Shown here in pieces: positions 51,456-64,000 of a stretch of 64,000 nt of DNA. The stretch comes from Chinchilla lanigera. Its lineage: Eukaryota > Chordata > Mammalia > Rodentia > Chinchillidae. Each line of letters opens with the position of its first letter. The stretch's first letter is position 1. The translations under genes were made by a program, and so were the position numbers. Location of the stretch: NCBI RefSeq assembly GCF_000276665.1, contig NW_004955423.1, forward strand, positions 2,751,465 through 2,815,464, read 5' to 3'. The notes under the pieces were generated by a model. That model ran no database searches. It was not told the origin of the DNA and saw only the letters and a list, made by a program, of their open reading frames with translations.

Positions 51456-54413
51456 ATGTCAAGAATTTTAATGGTGCTATTTAATTATATCTTCCTCATG
51501 GGATTGTATGAGGAGAAAATGTTCTAATGTAAGCAAAGTACCTGAATATATGATGAGCATTCAATGTAGCATATTTATTACTCTTGTGGGAAGATCCTAT
51601 TCTTATTTAACATTTTAATATTTTGCTCACTGTGGATTTTCTAGAATTTTGATTCATTAAAACATTGCATTAAATAACACTTAATTACTAACTATTTTGG
51701 CTCCCCCTAACTTTTGTGTCTGAGGCAATTGCCTCCCCTTAATCCCAGCACTAGTGGTGACTCTGTGATCTAGGGATGATTTAATCAGGTTTTATAGTGT
51801 GTACCATGACTGATCCCCCTTACACAGAAGTCTGCTCTCCCCTTAGCTTTGTAAACCAGCAGTATCATCAACAGTTATTTTACGCCAATGACCATAGGTC
51901 TCCCCAACCACTCTTGATTGGATTAGTTGGTCACTGGACCCAAAGACATCCAATCCACAGATAGCCCAGTAACCATTTATATGGCTATGCTTAAAATGTT
52001 GAAGAAAGTCATTAGATTCCTTTCTTATAGAAAAGGATCAAATAACCATAAAATATAGAGATTTAATAGGAATATTTAGAAGTGAATTGATTTCTGAGAT
52101 TCACTTTAAAAATTATATTAAATTATTATTTGGATCTGCACTAAAAACAAGAGATTGACAGTTCAGAAATAAAATACTAAAAATTGGAAGATGTATGATG
52201 TTTTCTTATTTTATTCTCTCTGCTGTTCTGTACTACACATTCTTCAATGAAACATTTATTTCAAAACTGCAACTGTTGTAAAATGAAGCCAATTACAGCG
52301 AAGACAAAAGACCAATGTCTATACCAAGAATTGCCATTAGGTAAGGTCTGGGATGACCATAAGTCACAGGCACACAAAAAATATGAGGGACTTGAGAATA
52401 TGGGGAAGCAGAGAAAACTGGCTGTTTAGAAATGAGCATTAAAGGCCATTCAGAGAGCGGTAGATGCCCAGAGCAAGCAGCCTCTGCACCGCAGAAGTTT
52501 CTATTTCCTGGTTGCTTTACCTGTTGGGTCCAGCCATACTAATACTCCTATGCCATTCCTGATCTACCCTTCTCCTGCTTTTTTTTTTTTTGTCTCATGT
52601 TTATCTTTAAAACTTGATTCCCCCTTTATTGAGCTTGGTTGATCAAGCCTCTGTCTCTCTACATAAAATAGGCATCCTCAAAACAAATGATTATTTATGC
52701 CTGTTAGAATCTGCCTAAGTGCAGGGCCACTACCAATCTTGGAGTCAAATGATGCCTAACATCCTGTGGAGGAGGATTAGGAGAGACTCTTGTGGGAATC
52801 AGAATGTCAGGTGATCAAAGCCAGTTCAATCCACCCTCCAGGTACAAATGTAGCAGGACACAATTAAAAGCACTCTTCTAAGAGGTCTTGACAGAACTAA
52901 TAGGCAGTTTGCCACGGTAATTTCCTGGGGACCATGTTCATCTAAGAAGTAAAAATGGTCACTGAACTGTCAGGTTGACCTGTGTATGAGGCCGGTCTTC
53001 TTGCCTGCAGGGTCTTAACATTTTGTTTGCTACAAATGGAAGATAATCTCCCACTTGGATAAGGATGAAAGTGTTGGAGGACTACCCCTTTGCCCTTCAT
53101 TTACCATGAAGAATGAAGGGTTTCTAGGCAAGACGAAAGAAGTCATCTAGGAAAGAAGCCAGGAAAAAGGATTCTGAAGGACAGTGTCAAGAGAAACTGG
53201 TTATTAAGGCAGTTAGTTCAAAGGTGACATGGCAGGACTTGGTGCCTGTGGTGGAGCAGTCCCCTGTGGAATGAGTTTGAGGCCTCTGCAGCCTCGGTGT
53301 GGCAGATCTTGCTGGAAGCTGTAAATCTAACTCAGGAAAACCTGAATTGGAAAAGAAAATACACTTGCGCCTAAGAACCAAGAGGAGTAGGAATGGCCCA
53401 CTCTGCTTCTTTTGGGGAAGTGACAGGGTGCCAGGTACTTCCTTGGTCAAAGAAGATCATGCAGTCACCAAAAAAGGGGAACAGAAACAAAAGAGAATAC
53501 AAGTGTCTGCAAGTTTAAAGAAAATAATCATGCTTCACCATGCAGAAAGAATCACCACAAACAGTTTTGCTTATTTTCTTTGTTTGTTCTTATGTATTTA
53601 CCTAGCTGCTGTCATAATATGTGCTGACTTTTAAGTGTATCTGATTTAGGAACATTCATAGATCATATAATTCAGCAAAAGGCATTTGATGCTCTATGTC
53701 TGTCTTTGGATGATCTATTGTCTTTCATCAATAAAAAGAATCCCAATGAGTTAGAGCATTTAACACAAAGCTTAAAGATGCATAAAAAACCATTTCTCAA
53801 GTTCTTTAGCAATGAAAAAACTTCATTATGTCATTCTACGCAATAATGCTTTTGTGGAGAGGGAAAGAAAAGACCCTTTGTTTAGTCATTTTCTTGGCAT
53901 GGGGTCTTCACTATGCAATAAGCCTGGCCATTGTTAGAAAATCTGGACAAGAACAACATGAGTCATTGTTGTAAGTGGTCATGAAATAAGGCGAGAGATT
54001 CTATATGAACTGTAGGTTAAAGGATATGGCTCAAAAATATTTCTTGGCACTGGAAGAGGAGTGAAGAGATAGATAACACAGCAGCGCTGTGTCATTTCAC
54101 CCTGCCTGTATGTGACAGACAATTGGGACTCATTTGTATTATTTAACAAGTCCGTATAGTAGTGCAGTGCAGGCCTAGGTTTAATTAAATCAACAAATCA
54201 GCAATATCAGCCTGGACCTAGGTTCTTTATATCTGGCTTTGCCATCCTAGATGTATCCGTGTGGTTTCCAGCCCAGCTCCCTTCACGGCTGTGAGCGGAT
54301 TGTAGCAGTTCCAACTACAAGAGAAGATGAATCTGTTTCTGTGTCGCTGTAAGCCAGGAAAGTTTTGCTGTTTTATTTTTATTTATCGTTGTTATTTTGT
54401 TTTATTTTATTTT
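51456..54413. other. Long repeat-poor unannotated stretch
   Basis: Nearly 3 kb without a SINE. There are short open frames (60-111 codons: 52247, 53187, 53299) but none with a domain I recognise. The T12 run at 52580 has no SINE attached. It could hold single-copy regulatory DNA; nothing specific is visible. Confidence 0.4.
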
Positions 54414-54602
54414 CAGGGCACTGTACCAGTGAGCTACAGTCCCACTCTTTTTTATTTTATCATTTTTGTTTTAATTTTGAGACAGAGTCCCACTAAGTTG
54501 CCCGTTGCAGCTGGCCTCAAACTTGTGATCCCCTTGACTCAGCCTCCTGAGTCAAGGTGGGATTACGTAGGTGGGATTACGGGCATGTGCTACCTTGCTC
54601 AT
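54414..54602 (-). repeat. B4-type SINE, reverse orientation
   Basis: The ID complement 'cagggcactgtaccagtgagctacagtcccactc' is followed by a T-rich linker. The B1 complement is 'gagacagagtcccactaagttgcccgttgcagctggcctcaaacttgtgatccccttgactcagcctcctgag...'. The unit 'gtgggattacg' is duplicated (54558 and 54572), a small local tandem. Confidence 0.85.
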
Positions 54603-54925
54603 TCAAAAAAGTTTTCCTATAAGCCTTTCTTACAAACTTCCCTCATGTTTTGTTGGGCATGGTTATGTTACACGTCCATACTTAAACCAGTCATAGCCCA
54701 CACCATGTCTAGGTATGAGGTTAGCTTTTTTTGAAGCTTCCTTTAAACAAGAAAATGGATATGGACAAAATTAGGTGGTACTGGAAAGAAGAAAGAGAGG
54801 TGTTAGATAGCAACCAGTGTTTCTCACAAGGACTAAGCTCAGTCTCTGAGTTACACAATGTCTCAGACAATACATATAATTTATTGAATTTCAGAATACT
54901 GTCCCAAACTGCATAAGGGAAGAAC

Positions 54926-54927
<2 letters not shown>

Positions 54928-54972
<45 letters not shown>
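54928..54972. repeat. (GT)n microsatellite
   Basis: About 22 GT units, longest dinucleotide repeat in the window. Confidence 0.98.
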
Positions 54973-54974
<2 letters not shown>

Positions 54975-55616
54975 TTGACTTTTATGTGTGTTCTGTTATC
55001 AGCCGGTCAGCATATCTCTTCAAAGAATGTTTTCAAGAAAAGACCATGGGCCAGTCTATTCTCTGAAGCCTTGCCTATCTGAATGTGTCTTCTGTTGTCT
55101 CTGTTAATCATTACAATGTGGTTAGATACAAAACCCAAATGCACCTAAATCTTTTTCCATCCAGTTAGTTTGTAGATGTGGCTGCACTGATAGTTAGCAT
55201 TAGAGAGAGGTCGGAGATTACTACTTTCTGCTCCTTTGCAAGTAACTTTCTTAACCTGAGCACCTGAAGGGTTCTTTTCTTTATTCTTCCCAATTAAAAA
55301 TCCTGCCTGGGATGCATCTAAGTCTGGGACATGACCTTTAATCTTACTTAGAACAGTGAGTCGGTCTGCATACTCCAAACTTCCCCATCGTATAATTTTC
55401 ACTGATGTCTTTGATGTGTCTCAGTGTCCTCATTCTTGTTCCTTTCATATTTACTGTTAAAGCATGTTCTCGAGCTTCTCCACTATCTTCTTACCCACCG
55501 TTTTAATTTCTTTATTTTTTTCCTCTATGTTATAGTAGAACATCTAAAGTGTGATCACCAGAATACTAACTTACTTTTCTACAGGGCTGGTGCCACTCTC
55601 CATTCATTCTAAGCTA
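54975..55616. other. Unannotated stretch with coding-like minus-strand snippets
   Basis: On the minus strand 55402-55145 is open for 85 codons. A separate upstream phase reads MFYYNIEEKNKEIKTVGKK (about 55552-55496) before stops. The pieces look faintly protein-like but cannot be joined convincingly or assigned. Confidence 0.25.
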
Positions 55617-55735
55617 TGCTGTACATTATTTAGTATTAGTTATTATATTTTTAGTTATTATATTATTTATTTTTAGTTATTATATTACTATATTATATTT
55701 AGTATTAGTTATTATATTTTTAGTAACTATTTTAA
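55617..55735. repeat. AT-rich imperfect tandem repeat
   Basis: Repeated units of 'tagttattatatttttagttattatatta' type, with 'tagtattagttattatatttttag' at both ends. Confidence 0.9.
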
Positions 55736-58700
55736 TGATATTTTTATCTGCCTCAGCTATGTCTCACTGTTCATCTCATTCTACTGTCTTTGCCATCCCC
55801 TTCTTTTGTGCCTTTGTGACATGTGGGCTTCTTTCATAGAAGCCATGTCTTCTTGTATACTTTAGAGGATATTATGCCATAAGTTTTCTAAACATGCTTC
55901 CTGGTTCCCCACAAGAGATCATTTTTATAGGAATGTTCTTCATCTCCTCTTTTCGTAATTGTTTTTTGTGTTCCCAATGCTGGTTTTTCTTTTTCTGGTT
56001 ACTCATGTTTAAATGAGAGGGGAAAGTCAGTGTTAGGTTCACCCACAGACAGGGTGTGTAGATTTCATTCGACTCTACTGATTGGACACTTGGGTGATGA
56101 TTGAATCTCCTCAGCTCTGCAGCTGGAGAGCAGTCTGATGAGAATGGCTCCCTGCCCAATTTTGAAAAGTTCACTAGCATTCCTACGGCATGGCTCTGCT
56201 GTGCTGAGCTTCTGTCCTCACTTTCTAGAATACTCTTGTTGCTATGTATCACTACTAGGGTACTTCTTCTTCGATCACCAACTTGAAGTATCATATTTTA
56301 TCTGGTGATAAATCCTAACAGAATGCAGTATATCTAGCACCTTAGTTTCCTATGCTTCCTAGACTGAATCCCTAGATGGATACTGAAAGATGAAGGTAAA
56401 AAAAATTATATCAACTCAAAATGTAATTCCAACATGATAAAGGGACAACTCCCAGGTATCTTACGATGTAGGCCCCAGATCTCTAAGTAGGACAGTCAGG
56501 AGGAAGAAAAGTGTCTTTCTGCCTTCTCTTTGCTTATCAGAGAACCACTGTTTCTTGAGGAAAAGACCAGGTCAATAGCCAGTTGTTTTTCTTCATCCAC
56601 TTTTTTCTTCATTTAAAGTATCAATTCCTTCTACATTTTGACAAGTGGTTTTCTACTGGTCTTAGCTTTGGGTGTCAGATGAGGTTTTTATCTCTCTGTG
56701 GCTTCATAGATACTTTAGACAAAATTGAGGCAAGTTTCTGCCAGGATGGTTAGCCTTGTCTTATTTATAGAAATGAAAACCAAACCTGGACATGAGGGTA
56801 CTTGGATATTTTAACAAAGGAGAGAGGGAGGGAGGGAGAGAGATATTATTTTAATATACAGATCAAGGTGGAATTAATTGCATTCTATCTAGAGTAAGTT
56901 ATAAGGAGCTTTGGGTCAACTTATGGCCCTTGTTACTAATGCAAATTTAAAATGGTCTTTGATGAAAATAGCAAGTTCAAAAATGAATAAATAAGATGCC
57001 AAAATTGTGTGTATCATTTTAAAGCAGTGGAGTTATTTAACTTTGAAGAAGGGGTGACATGGAGAAGAAGTGGAGACCTGGTAATTGTGGCAAAATAGTC
57101 CAAAGGTGGTCATGCAGAAAAGGGATTATATTTTTTCTGGTTTCCTCCAGACAGGAGAACAAGGATTGCTTGGAGGCAGTAACAAGAAGGTGGATTTGCC
57201 TGGACCTAAGGTTGACTCGCAGTGATTGGTGATGTCTCCCTGAGAAGGCAAACTCTGGCTTTAGAAAGGGTTTAGGCAATCCTGGCTGATCATCCATTGG
57301 GAAGCTGTGGGAGAAATTCTGGCATGGGGTGGGAAGTTGGATGATCCACATTTTAATGATCTTGGTTTTGGAGTTTTGCCTTTGGGTTTTCTGCCTTTTA
57401 GGTCAGATGAGTGGCTTGGCTTCTCCCACAAAGACAGCGCTTAGCTGGGCGAACTAAGCTGCTCTGAACGTTAAGCTCCATCCAAAGACCCAAACAAAGC
57501 AGCTTCCACTTTCTCCTGTGTTCTCTGATGTCCAACTGACACGGTAGCTACTCCTTTAGCAGTAGACCACGCTTCTCCCAGGAAAAGGAGGGAGTGGGAG
57601 CAAACATGGTTCACGTGTCATCTCACCATAGTCCTCGCTGTGACCCAGGGAAGTTGTTTTCTAGACAAAGAACCAGTTACTAAAGGGGTAGACAACTTGC
57701 CAAGAACCAGAAGACATTTATTCATGGAGCCAGTGGAGCTCCAAAATTTTGATGTAAGAATAACTTACGGGAACAATTGGGTTGGAATGTCTATCTGGAG
57801 ACTTACCATGAGGCTGCCTTTACAGTGTTTTCTGAAGATACATTTATGCACATTTTACATTATTATATATATTAGAATGTATATGATTTACATTATTGCA
57901 TGTTACATATATATTACAATTTTCCTCTTGTATTGGGGTGGCTAAGGAGGCTAACAGGGACAAAGCCCCTTCCTCTCACCTTCAGTCACTCCTTGGCATC
58001 CTGGGTGAACCCAGACTTGGACTTTGGTCTGATCGCAAAGCTCCGAATGACCACAGAATGAACAAAAAACCCTCTTTAAATGTGACTGGGATTTGTTTTG
58101 TTTGGTTTTTGTATTTCATTTAAACTAATATAACTAAATAAGGCAGGAGAAAGCAGGCTGCATGATTTAGTCTATTTTCCTGAAAACCTTCCCAAATACC
58201 GAAAGCCGGCTTGGAGACTGGCCCATCTTTACTCCTGCTCTGAGCTGGCTCCAAGCCCTTTGGTGGCCCCTTTCTTCCCCTGACCTGCAGGTGCATCTGT
58301 CTATTGCAACACAGGCTCAAGGAACACCTGCTGCTTCCCAGTGGGATGCTGCAGTCAGTCTGGTTTAAGGCTGGAACTCATTTTTTCTTTCCTTTTACAA
58401 ACAACCAAAAAAAAAAGAGCCTTCCCTGCTTGTCCTTTTGGACTTTGCCGTCCCAGATGTGTCAGGAGTTGGTTCCACAAAGCAGCCTAACTAAGGGGCT
58501 TTTCTGCTGCATTACATAATGGCAGAATTCATGCAACTTTTCCATTGGTTTTGGACTGTGCTCTATAGTCCTTTGGGGATGTTCTCAAGTTCAAGCTCCT
58601 TTAATGCCAGGAGAGGAAAGCCCAACAGCAAAACAAGTGGAAAAAAGACAATATGTACTGTTCACGTGGCCTTGGGTCTTTGAAATGCCTGCCCATATCT

Positions 58701-61364
58701 ATTTTGTTTCTGGAAGGTAGTGAGCAATCTTACTACCTTCGAGCTGGGCCTCGTCATTAATCTTCCTCCCCCACATGAATATTTAACCCTATTGATCACT
58801 TCTTTTTTGCTTGAGGTTAGTCCTTCCTTGACTTTGGTAACCCTGCACTTTAGAGGTTATCCTATTTCTCCATGTTTAGCCACACAGCGTATTCTGTTTC
58901 TCCATCTCCTTTGCCCTGCCGCTCTCCTTTGGCCAGGCATTCCACAGAGTCCTTGTAGGTCAGCCTTCAGTAAGAAAGATATCCAAGCATGATAATGGTG
59001 CTATCACAAAAGAAATCTATTTCTCTGTTAGTCCACAGTGACTTTTTCTGTTAGCAGACAGATTTCCTCTACTCAAGAACCCTGAATCCTTCCATTTGCT
59101 ATTGTCTTAGACTTCGGGGCCTCATTAGTACCTGCATCCAGCCACTCCCAGGGGAAAAGGAGAATGGCAAAGCCACCTCTGCTTTCAGACCCTGGCCTGG
59201 ACATGACATATTATCTCTGTTCATTGTCCATAGGACAGAACTATACATATGGTCATGTCTAGATATAAAAGAAGCTGGGAAATATAGCTCATGGGTAGGC
59301 AGGCCCTTCTCAACTCTATTCTATGATGAGGAGAATGGATTTTGGAGTACAGTTAGTCTTTTCTATCATAATCCTTGAGGATTTTTTACAAAACAGTGAC
59401 TCCAGATGAATGCACCCATCCTTGTACTTTCTATATTTACCTCTGCCTTTGTAACTTCTAAATCTCCATTTTCAGTGGTGACCTCACATGGATGTCTTGT
59501 ATTGCCAGCTGCCTCCTGGATCAGACTCCTGGATCAACTGAATGATTTGTCTTGCAGATATATTCAATTAGAGAATTTTTTCCTGGATATTTGTATGGAA
59601 ACATACTGAAACCAAAAGTCCAAACAGTATAATAGTTAACATGAAATTGTCCCGATCTATACAGTAAAAAGGGGTTGAAAGCATTATTTCTAAACTTATC
59701 GTGCCACATAAATTTGGCCAAATATGAGTCTAATATATTTTCACTCTCTTGTACTTAGCTCTACATTTGTTCCAACAGGACCCAGTGTTTTTCCTCAAGT
59801 GTACCAAGAGGGGACATGGAATGAAAGTTGGGACCATTGAGGTTAGCCTGAGCATGTTAGGCATGAAAGAGAGGTGGAGTGTTATTATTCAAAGCCCACA
59901 AACTGGAGTGAATGGCAGAACCAGGCTAAACTATGCACTGTTTGGGCAGAATGGCCATTAACAGTTTCCAAATAACCAAAAAGCAGGTTGATGGGTGCTA
60001 TCTACTGCACCGAAGACCCAGAATGTGACCCACAGGGACACACTGTTTAATTGACCCACCCTCCCGCCTTCCAAACATCGTGTATTTTCCTATCCAGAGC
60101 AGACTCCTGCTCTGGTCCCGCCTGGGTGTCAGTGAATCACCGTTCTCTGGCATCACCTATAATTCTTCCCTTTCCTCTGGGTCACAAATCCAAACTCTCT
60201 AAGGCCTCACTGATTCATCCCCTCTCCTGTCTTCAGTCTCTTTTTTTAAAAAATCTATTTGGAGTGTTTTTGACAGGCTAATCTTTTTAAAACACTTTTG
60301 CTTTGTCACTGCCAAGAAATTCTCCTTAAGAACCTGTTGCCGCTTTAGAAATATGAAATAGTTTTAAATAGTAAGAGTCTATAAATAAAATGATTTGTTA
60401 TGTAAAACAGCAGTTTTTAAATCTGAAGGCCAAGTCTAGTGCAGTGGGATGAGGTGCGATAAGCAACAGACAGAGAAGCAAGAAACCATACTTGTAATTT
60501 GCCCTCTACATCTCACCAGGTCTCAGAGCCTCACACGCTCATTTTGTAAAGTTAGGAAGGCAGTATCTTTCCTGTCTGAAATCTGTGGACTAATGCAGAT
60601 CACCTCTTTTGGTTCCTTCCAGCTCTAACAATGATGAATTTTAAAGTCAGTGAAAACAGTGGCAAATATTTCTCTAGGTCTTTACGTAGTTTTCCATAGG
60701 AAATTGCTGGGTTTATAGAGGTCAAAAGCAGTCAAATATCAGCAACTTCGTGTGATTTGACTGGATACGGAGCTAGTTGACTGATGAATCAATCAATGGA
60801 TCATCAATTAATCCAGCCAGGGAAACAAAACTAACTCTTGGGGCAATGATGGGACTAAATGTGGCGAAGGCATTTCACAAAGAAATTTACATCTGTTACT
60901 TTGCTTAATTTCCATGTCCACCCCACTGCAGATAAACTCCTCTGCCTATTTTTAAAAAAATCTTCTGTAAGTTAACCTCACTCTCTCTTCCCAGCCCGGT
61001 CATCCAAACTCTTCTAAATGCTTTCATCCTTCCATGAAGTCACTGTCTCCCTGTGTCCTCGATACTGCTCAATGTGATGGGTCCCCAAGCCCATGCTGCT
61101 GCCTTTGCCCATTTATGTGCCCCCTGATTTCATCTACAACAGCTAGAAGGCCCCTGGTATTGGGAAGGGCAAATTTCAGACTCTCTCCTTTAACTTTCCA
61201 TGAGGGAATGAGAACTAAGCCCTTTAATGAATCCAGAGTTTAAGAATCCAGGTTGTTTCATTGTTTCATAAGAAGATCAGTCCTTGTTGGAACTGTCTTA
61301 ATACGGCCACTGTACAGAGTATCAGGGTTTGGGGAGACATGAGTGACTGACTGGTATGATCTGG
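55736..61364. other. Long repeat-poor unannotated stretch
   Basis: Over 5.5 kb with no SINE I can support. Contents noted: a GGGA-rich purine run at 56820-56845; a TA-rich tract at 57855-57920; a 140-codon minus frame (55872-56294) and a 104-codon minus frame (57037-57351) without recognisable domains. Some C/T-rich stretches (58780-58970, 60100-60240, 60960-61150) could be L2 ORF remnants, but the resemblance is too weak to call. Confidence 0.4.
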
Positions 61365-61562
61365 GAATCGAATAGATCTGTTTTAAAGTCCTGTCTTTGC
61401 CATTTACTAGATATGCAATAATTTTGTGAATCTCCAAATTTGTCATCTGAAAAATGGGAAATAAAAACCCCAGAGTTTTCATGAAGATCAAATGAGATAA
61501 TACCTGTAAAATGGCTACTATATTATCTGACACATAGCAAGCTGTTAATCAGTAGTACCTTT
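61365..61562 (-). repeat. MIR SINE, reverse orientation
   Basis: 'tttaaagtcctgtctttgccatttactagatatgcaataattttgtgaatctccaaatttgtcatctgaaaaatgggaaataaaa...atgaagatcaaatgagataatacctgtaaaatggc...tgacacatagcaagctgttaatcagtag' is a clear, complete MIR complement. Confidence 0.95.
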
Positions 61563-62844
61563 TACTGTTATCCTAATATAATTCTGATGTGAGGGTGATC
61601 AGACCAGGTTTTAATACTTGTACATGAGCTTTTGATAATAACAAAAGCTGGGATTCTGGTGACTTTGCTCTAGGCCAGGTTGCTCCAGCAAGTCAAGTCC
61701 TTGGTGGCCACACATGTCAAAGTTGGGGCCCTACTTTTGAGATTCTAGGCGATGCAGGGCTCCAGATAGGAACCTGATTGGACAATGCTGGGCCTTGTCA
61801 ACACGGAGCCCCTTCTTAGCCATGTCCCTCATGTCCTCAGACTTTGTCTGAGACACCATCACCAGACAGGGCTCGGCTCTGTGAAGTCAGCCTGGATGTG
61901 CAGCACTGATCACAGACCACAGGTTGAGACGTCTCAGATGCAGCTGATCTGCCCCATCCAGCCCAAGGAGTATCAGGTGGGCCCTTTCCTGCACACTGGG
62001 ACAGTTGCTTGGGATCCTCAGGGAGTCTGACTGCACTGAGATCCCTATTTTCATCTCCTCATTGAGAGGTTGGCTCAGGAGAGGATGTGAACCCAGGAGG
62101 AAGCAGAGTGTTTGGTACAGGCTGACCTCTTCAGGAGCCCTGGAAGGAAGAAGCTTCACTGGCCCAGTCTCCCTCCTTCCTCCTGTCCCCATGCACAGAA
62201 GATGCCTTGTGGAGGATCTCAGTTTAATGAGTCTTTTGAGCATCTCTAGGCAGTTCCCACTCTAAGGTCACTAACACTAGCACGTTGAGGAAACCAAACA
62301 CATCTGTTTTGTCTCTCTAGCACCAAGACAGATGCTCCCTCAGTCTGTCAGCAACGCTGTAGTTCCTGCAGAGACTGTGGATGCCCTGGGTGCATGCGGA
62401 TGCAGGGGTGGGGTGGGAAGGTGTCTTGTGCTGTGCGGGGACGGTGAGTAGGGGACCACTTCAGCTTCCTTGCAAAGCCCTGGAAGTCAGGGCAGTGGCT
62501 TCTGGGACCCTTGTGGAATCCTACAACAAATGCCAGGCCTCACCCTGCCATACACCTTCACCAAACACGACAGGAATGTCTAACTTCCTGCCTGAATCTG
62601 CTTAAAATCACAGTCTGGGAGGAGGGTGCTACAGTGTTAGATTTTTGCACTTGCCCTTTTTGGTCTATTTTAGAAGGCTTTGTTTTGTTTGTAAAATGGA
62701 GGCTGAAAGCGACAAATATTAGAAGTGAGCAAATAATATCACTGTATGTGTTCAGAAAAAAATGTTAATGACTTTGTGATGTGTGGAATGATCTGCTAAT
62801 ATTGAATGGTGACGCCACCCATCCTCCTTGTGAACTCCCTTCTA
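61563..62844. other. Unannotated stretch
   Basis: Moderately GC-rich at 61680-62600. Opposing frames of 81-118 codons overlap at 61785-62265. No domain or splice structure stands out. Confidence 0.4.
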
Positions 62845-63070
62845 AGGGAATAATAATTACTGACGTTTATTGGCCGTTTGCTGTTTAGCAGGATCTGCTG
62901 TTAGGATTCATGTGTGAAATCATTTATTCCTCACAACAGTCTGAAAGAATGATATCATTGTCCCTATTCTCTAAATGAGGAAAATAAAGCCCAGCGTGGT
63001 TAAGTACCTTGAGCAGTGCTGCAGAGTTCAGAAGCAGAAGATCTGATCCCAGGCAGTCTGGCATCTCAGT
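62845..63070 (+). repeat. MIR SINE
   Basis: 'taattactgacgtttattggccgtttgctgtttagcaggatctgctgttagg...gtgaaatcatttattcctcacaacagtctgaaagaatgatatcattgtccctattctctaaatgaggaaaataaagcccagcgtggttaagtaccttgagc...gatctgatcccaggcagtctggc'. Confidence 0.95.
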
Positions 63071-63278
63071 GTACTGCCCCACCTGCCAGGCCGCCTCACT
63101 CCCCTCGGATAGAAGGCTTTCAAGGCCTGAGCCGGTCCTCCAAACACTTTGCCCTTCTCTTCTCCCTCCACTCAAGCAAGAGTAGGGTGTCTGAATATTA
63201 AATATACTTAGGAGTAAGTGAGTAAACTAGTGAACAGCAACTTGCAGCACCAATTTTTTTCCTGTTAAGAACCCATTT

Positions 63279-63388
63279 GGGGCTGGAGATGTAGCTCAGT
63301 GGTAGAGTGCTTGCCTAGCATGCACAAGGCCCTGAGTTCAACTCCCAGTACCACAGAAAAGGTCAACTAAAATAAATAAATAAATAAA
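63279..63388 (+). repeat. ID SINE with (TAAA)n tail
   Basis: 'ggggctggagatgtagctcagtggtagagtgcttgcctagcatgcacaaggccctgagttcaactcccagtaccac' then 'aaaataaataaataaataaat'. This is the older subfamily without the GCGGCAAAGCGCC block. Confidence 0.97.
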
Positions 63389-63489
63389 TTTAAAGAAAAG
63401 GAACCCTGCAACGTTTTTTCTAAACTTGCCTTTCTTCCCGCAGTACCCCAAGGCTGCTGTCTCTTTAGCTTCCTAGTACATTTGTGGGC

Positions 63490-63890
63490 CTTTTCCTAAT
63501 GTCTTGGTTACTTTTCTCTTGTTGCTGAGACAAAATACTCAACGCCCAAAATGAAGGAAGGAAAGGTTTATTTAGCTTACAGTTTGTGGAGGCTTCAGTC
63601 CATACTTGCCTGGTTCTGAGGCAGAAGCTAGCAAAGCAACAGGAGCAGAGGGGGGAATGGCAGTGTGTGCAAGCCTCTTCCTTATATTGTAAGCAGGCTA
63701 CCCCCACCCACGGGGCGGCATTCACATAGTTAACCTTCTAAACTTCTCACAGTGACACAATGAACAACATCCTAGAGCAGGAAGGGCATGTCCTTTGCAC
63801 CCCAGGATGTAGAACTGCTGAGTCACTTAGCCAAACCTCTAGACTCCTCAAGTTGACACAATGTATCAACCATAACATCTAACCTAATAC
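63490..63890 (+). repeat. Rodent-type interspersed repeat, family not named
   Basis: 'aatgtcttggttacttttctcttgttgctgagacaaaatactcaacgcccaaaatgaaggaaggaaaggtttatttagcttacagtttgtgg' is wording I associate with a repeat common in rodent genomes. The remainder to 'gacacaatgtatcaaccataac' appears to belong to the same element. The family name is left open. Confidence 0.55.
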
Positions 63891-64000
63891 CTAACTCTGG
63901 TCTTTCTTCGAATCAACATCCTCCTTTCTTGCTTCCTACTTTGAGTTCTTCCTAAGCTCCAGCATAAAAATACTAAAGTGGGATTTCAATTTAACATGAT
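63891..64000. other. Window end, nothing recognised
   Basis: A short unannotated tail. Confidence 0.4.

Noticed and set aside
55872..56294. 140-codon minus-strand frame
   Set aside because: No domain, repetitive composition near its Lys/Gln-rich end, and no splice or promoter context; left unannotated.

Overview
The window looks like ordinary nuclear DNA from a rodent. The evidence is a dense population of rodent-type SINEs: tRNA-derived ID elements, B1 (7SL-derived) elements, and B1+ID fusions of the B4 type. MaLR-like and ERVL-like LTRs and old LINE-1, LINE-2 and MIR fossils lie beneath them. The commonest young ID type here ends in a GGTACCGG signature rather than the usual mouse/rat form, so I favour a non-murine rodent without naming a species. 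No bacterial, organellar or CRISPR features are present. I see no complete protein-coding gene, and almost all open frames behave like chance frames or run through repeats.

Layout. Positions 1-10.3 kb are intron-like or intergenic DNA with an L1 fossil, a pair of related ~240-bp direct repeats, old L2 and MIR copies, ID/B4 SINEs and a MaLR-like LTR. Positions 10.38-13.9 kb are the best candidate for part of a real gene on the + strand. A pyrimidine tract and AG acceptor lead into a short open segment, then a SINE-poor 3.3-kb stretch that ends at AATAAA followed by T/G-rich sequence, as expected of a terminal exon and 3'UTR. A two-frame degraded open region lies antisense inside it (13.0-13.45 kb). 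Positions 14-19.2 kb are mostly L1 fossils with B1, ID and B4 insertions.

Positions 19.2-22.9 kb hold the most striking object: a broken ERVL-type endogenous retrovirus. Its pol remnant (RT, RNase H region, integrase) reads on the - strand. One LTR is in the matching - orientation at the low-coordinate end, but a related LTR sits in the opposite orientation directly against the truncated RT at the other end. A third relative of this LTR stands alone at 49.57-50.0 kb.

Positions 23-36 kb are dominated by old LINE-1 and LINE-2 pieces: L2 forward at 24.9-27.4 kb and L2 reverse at 29.4-33.2 kb. Positions 36-50 kb alternate SINEs, MIR, L2, L1, a MaLR solo LTR and microsatellites, with one coding-like minus-strand frame at 40.03-40.42 kb. 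Positions 50-64 kb are repeat-poor with a few SINEs, MIRs and simple repeats, ending in a rodent-type repeat of unnamed family. Apart from the possible terminal exon there is no gene network to describe; the history is one of layered retrotransposon insertion. Repeat-family names come from recognising consensus-like wording by eye, so boundaries are approximate.
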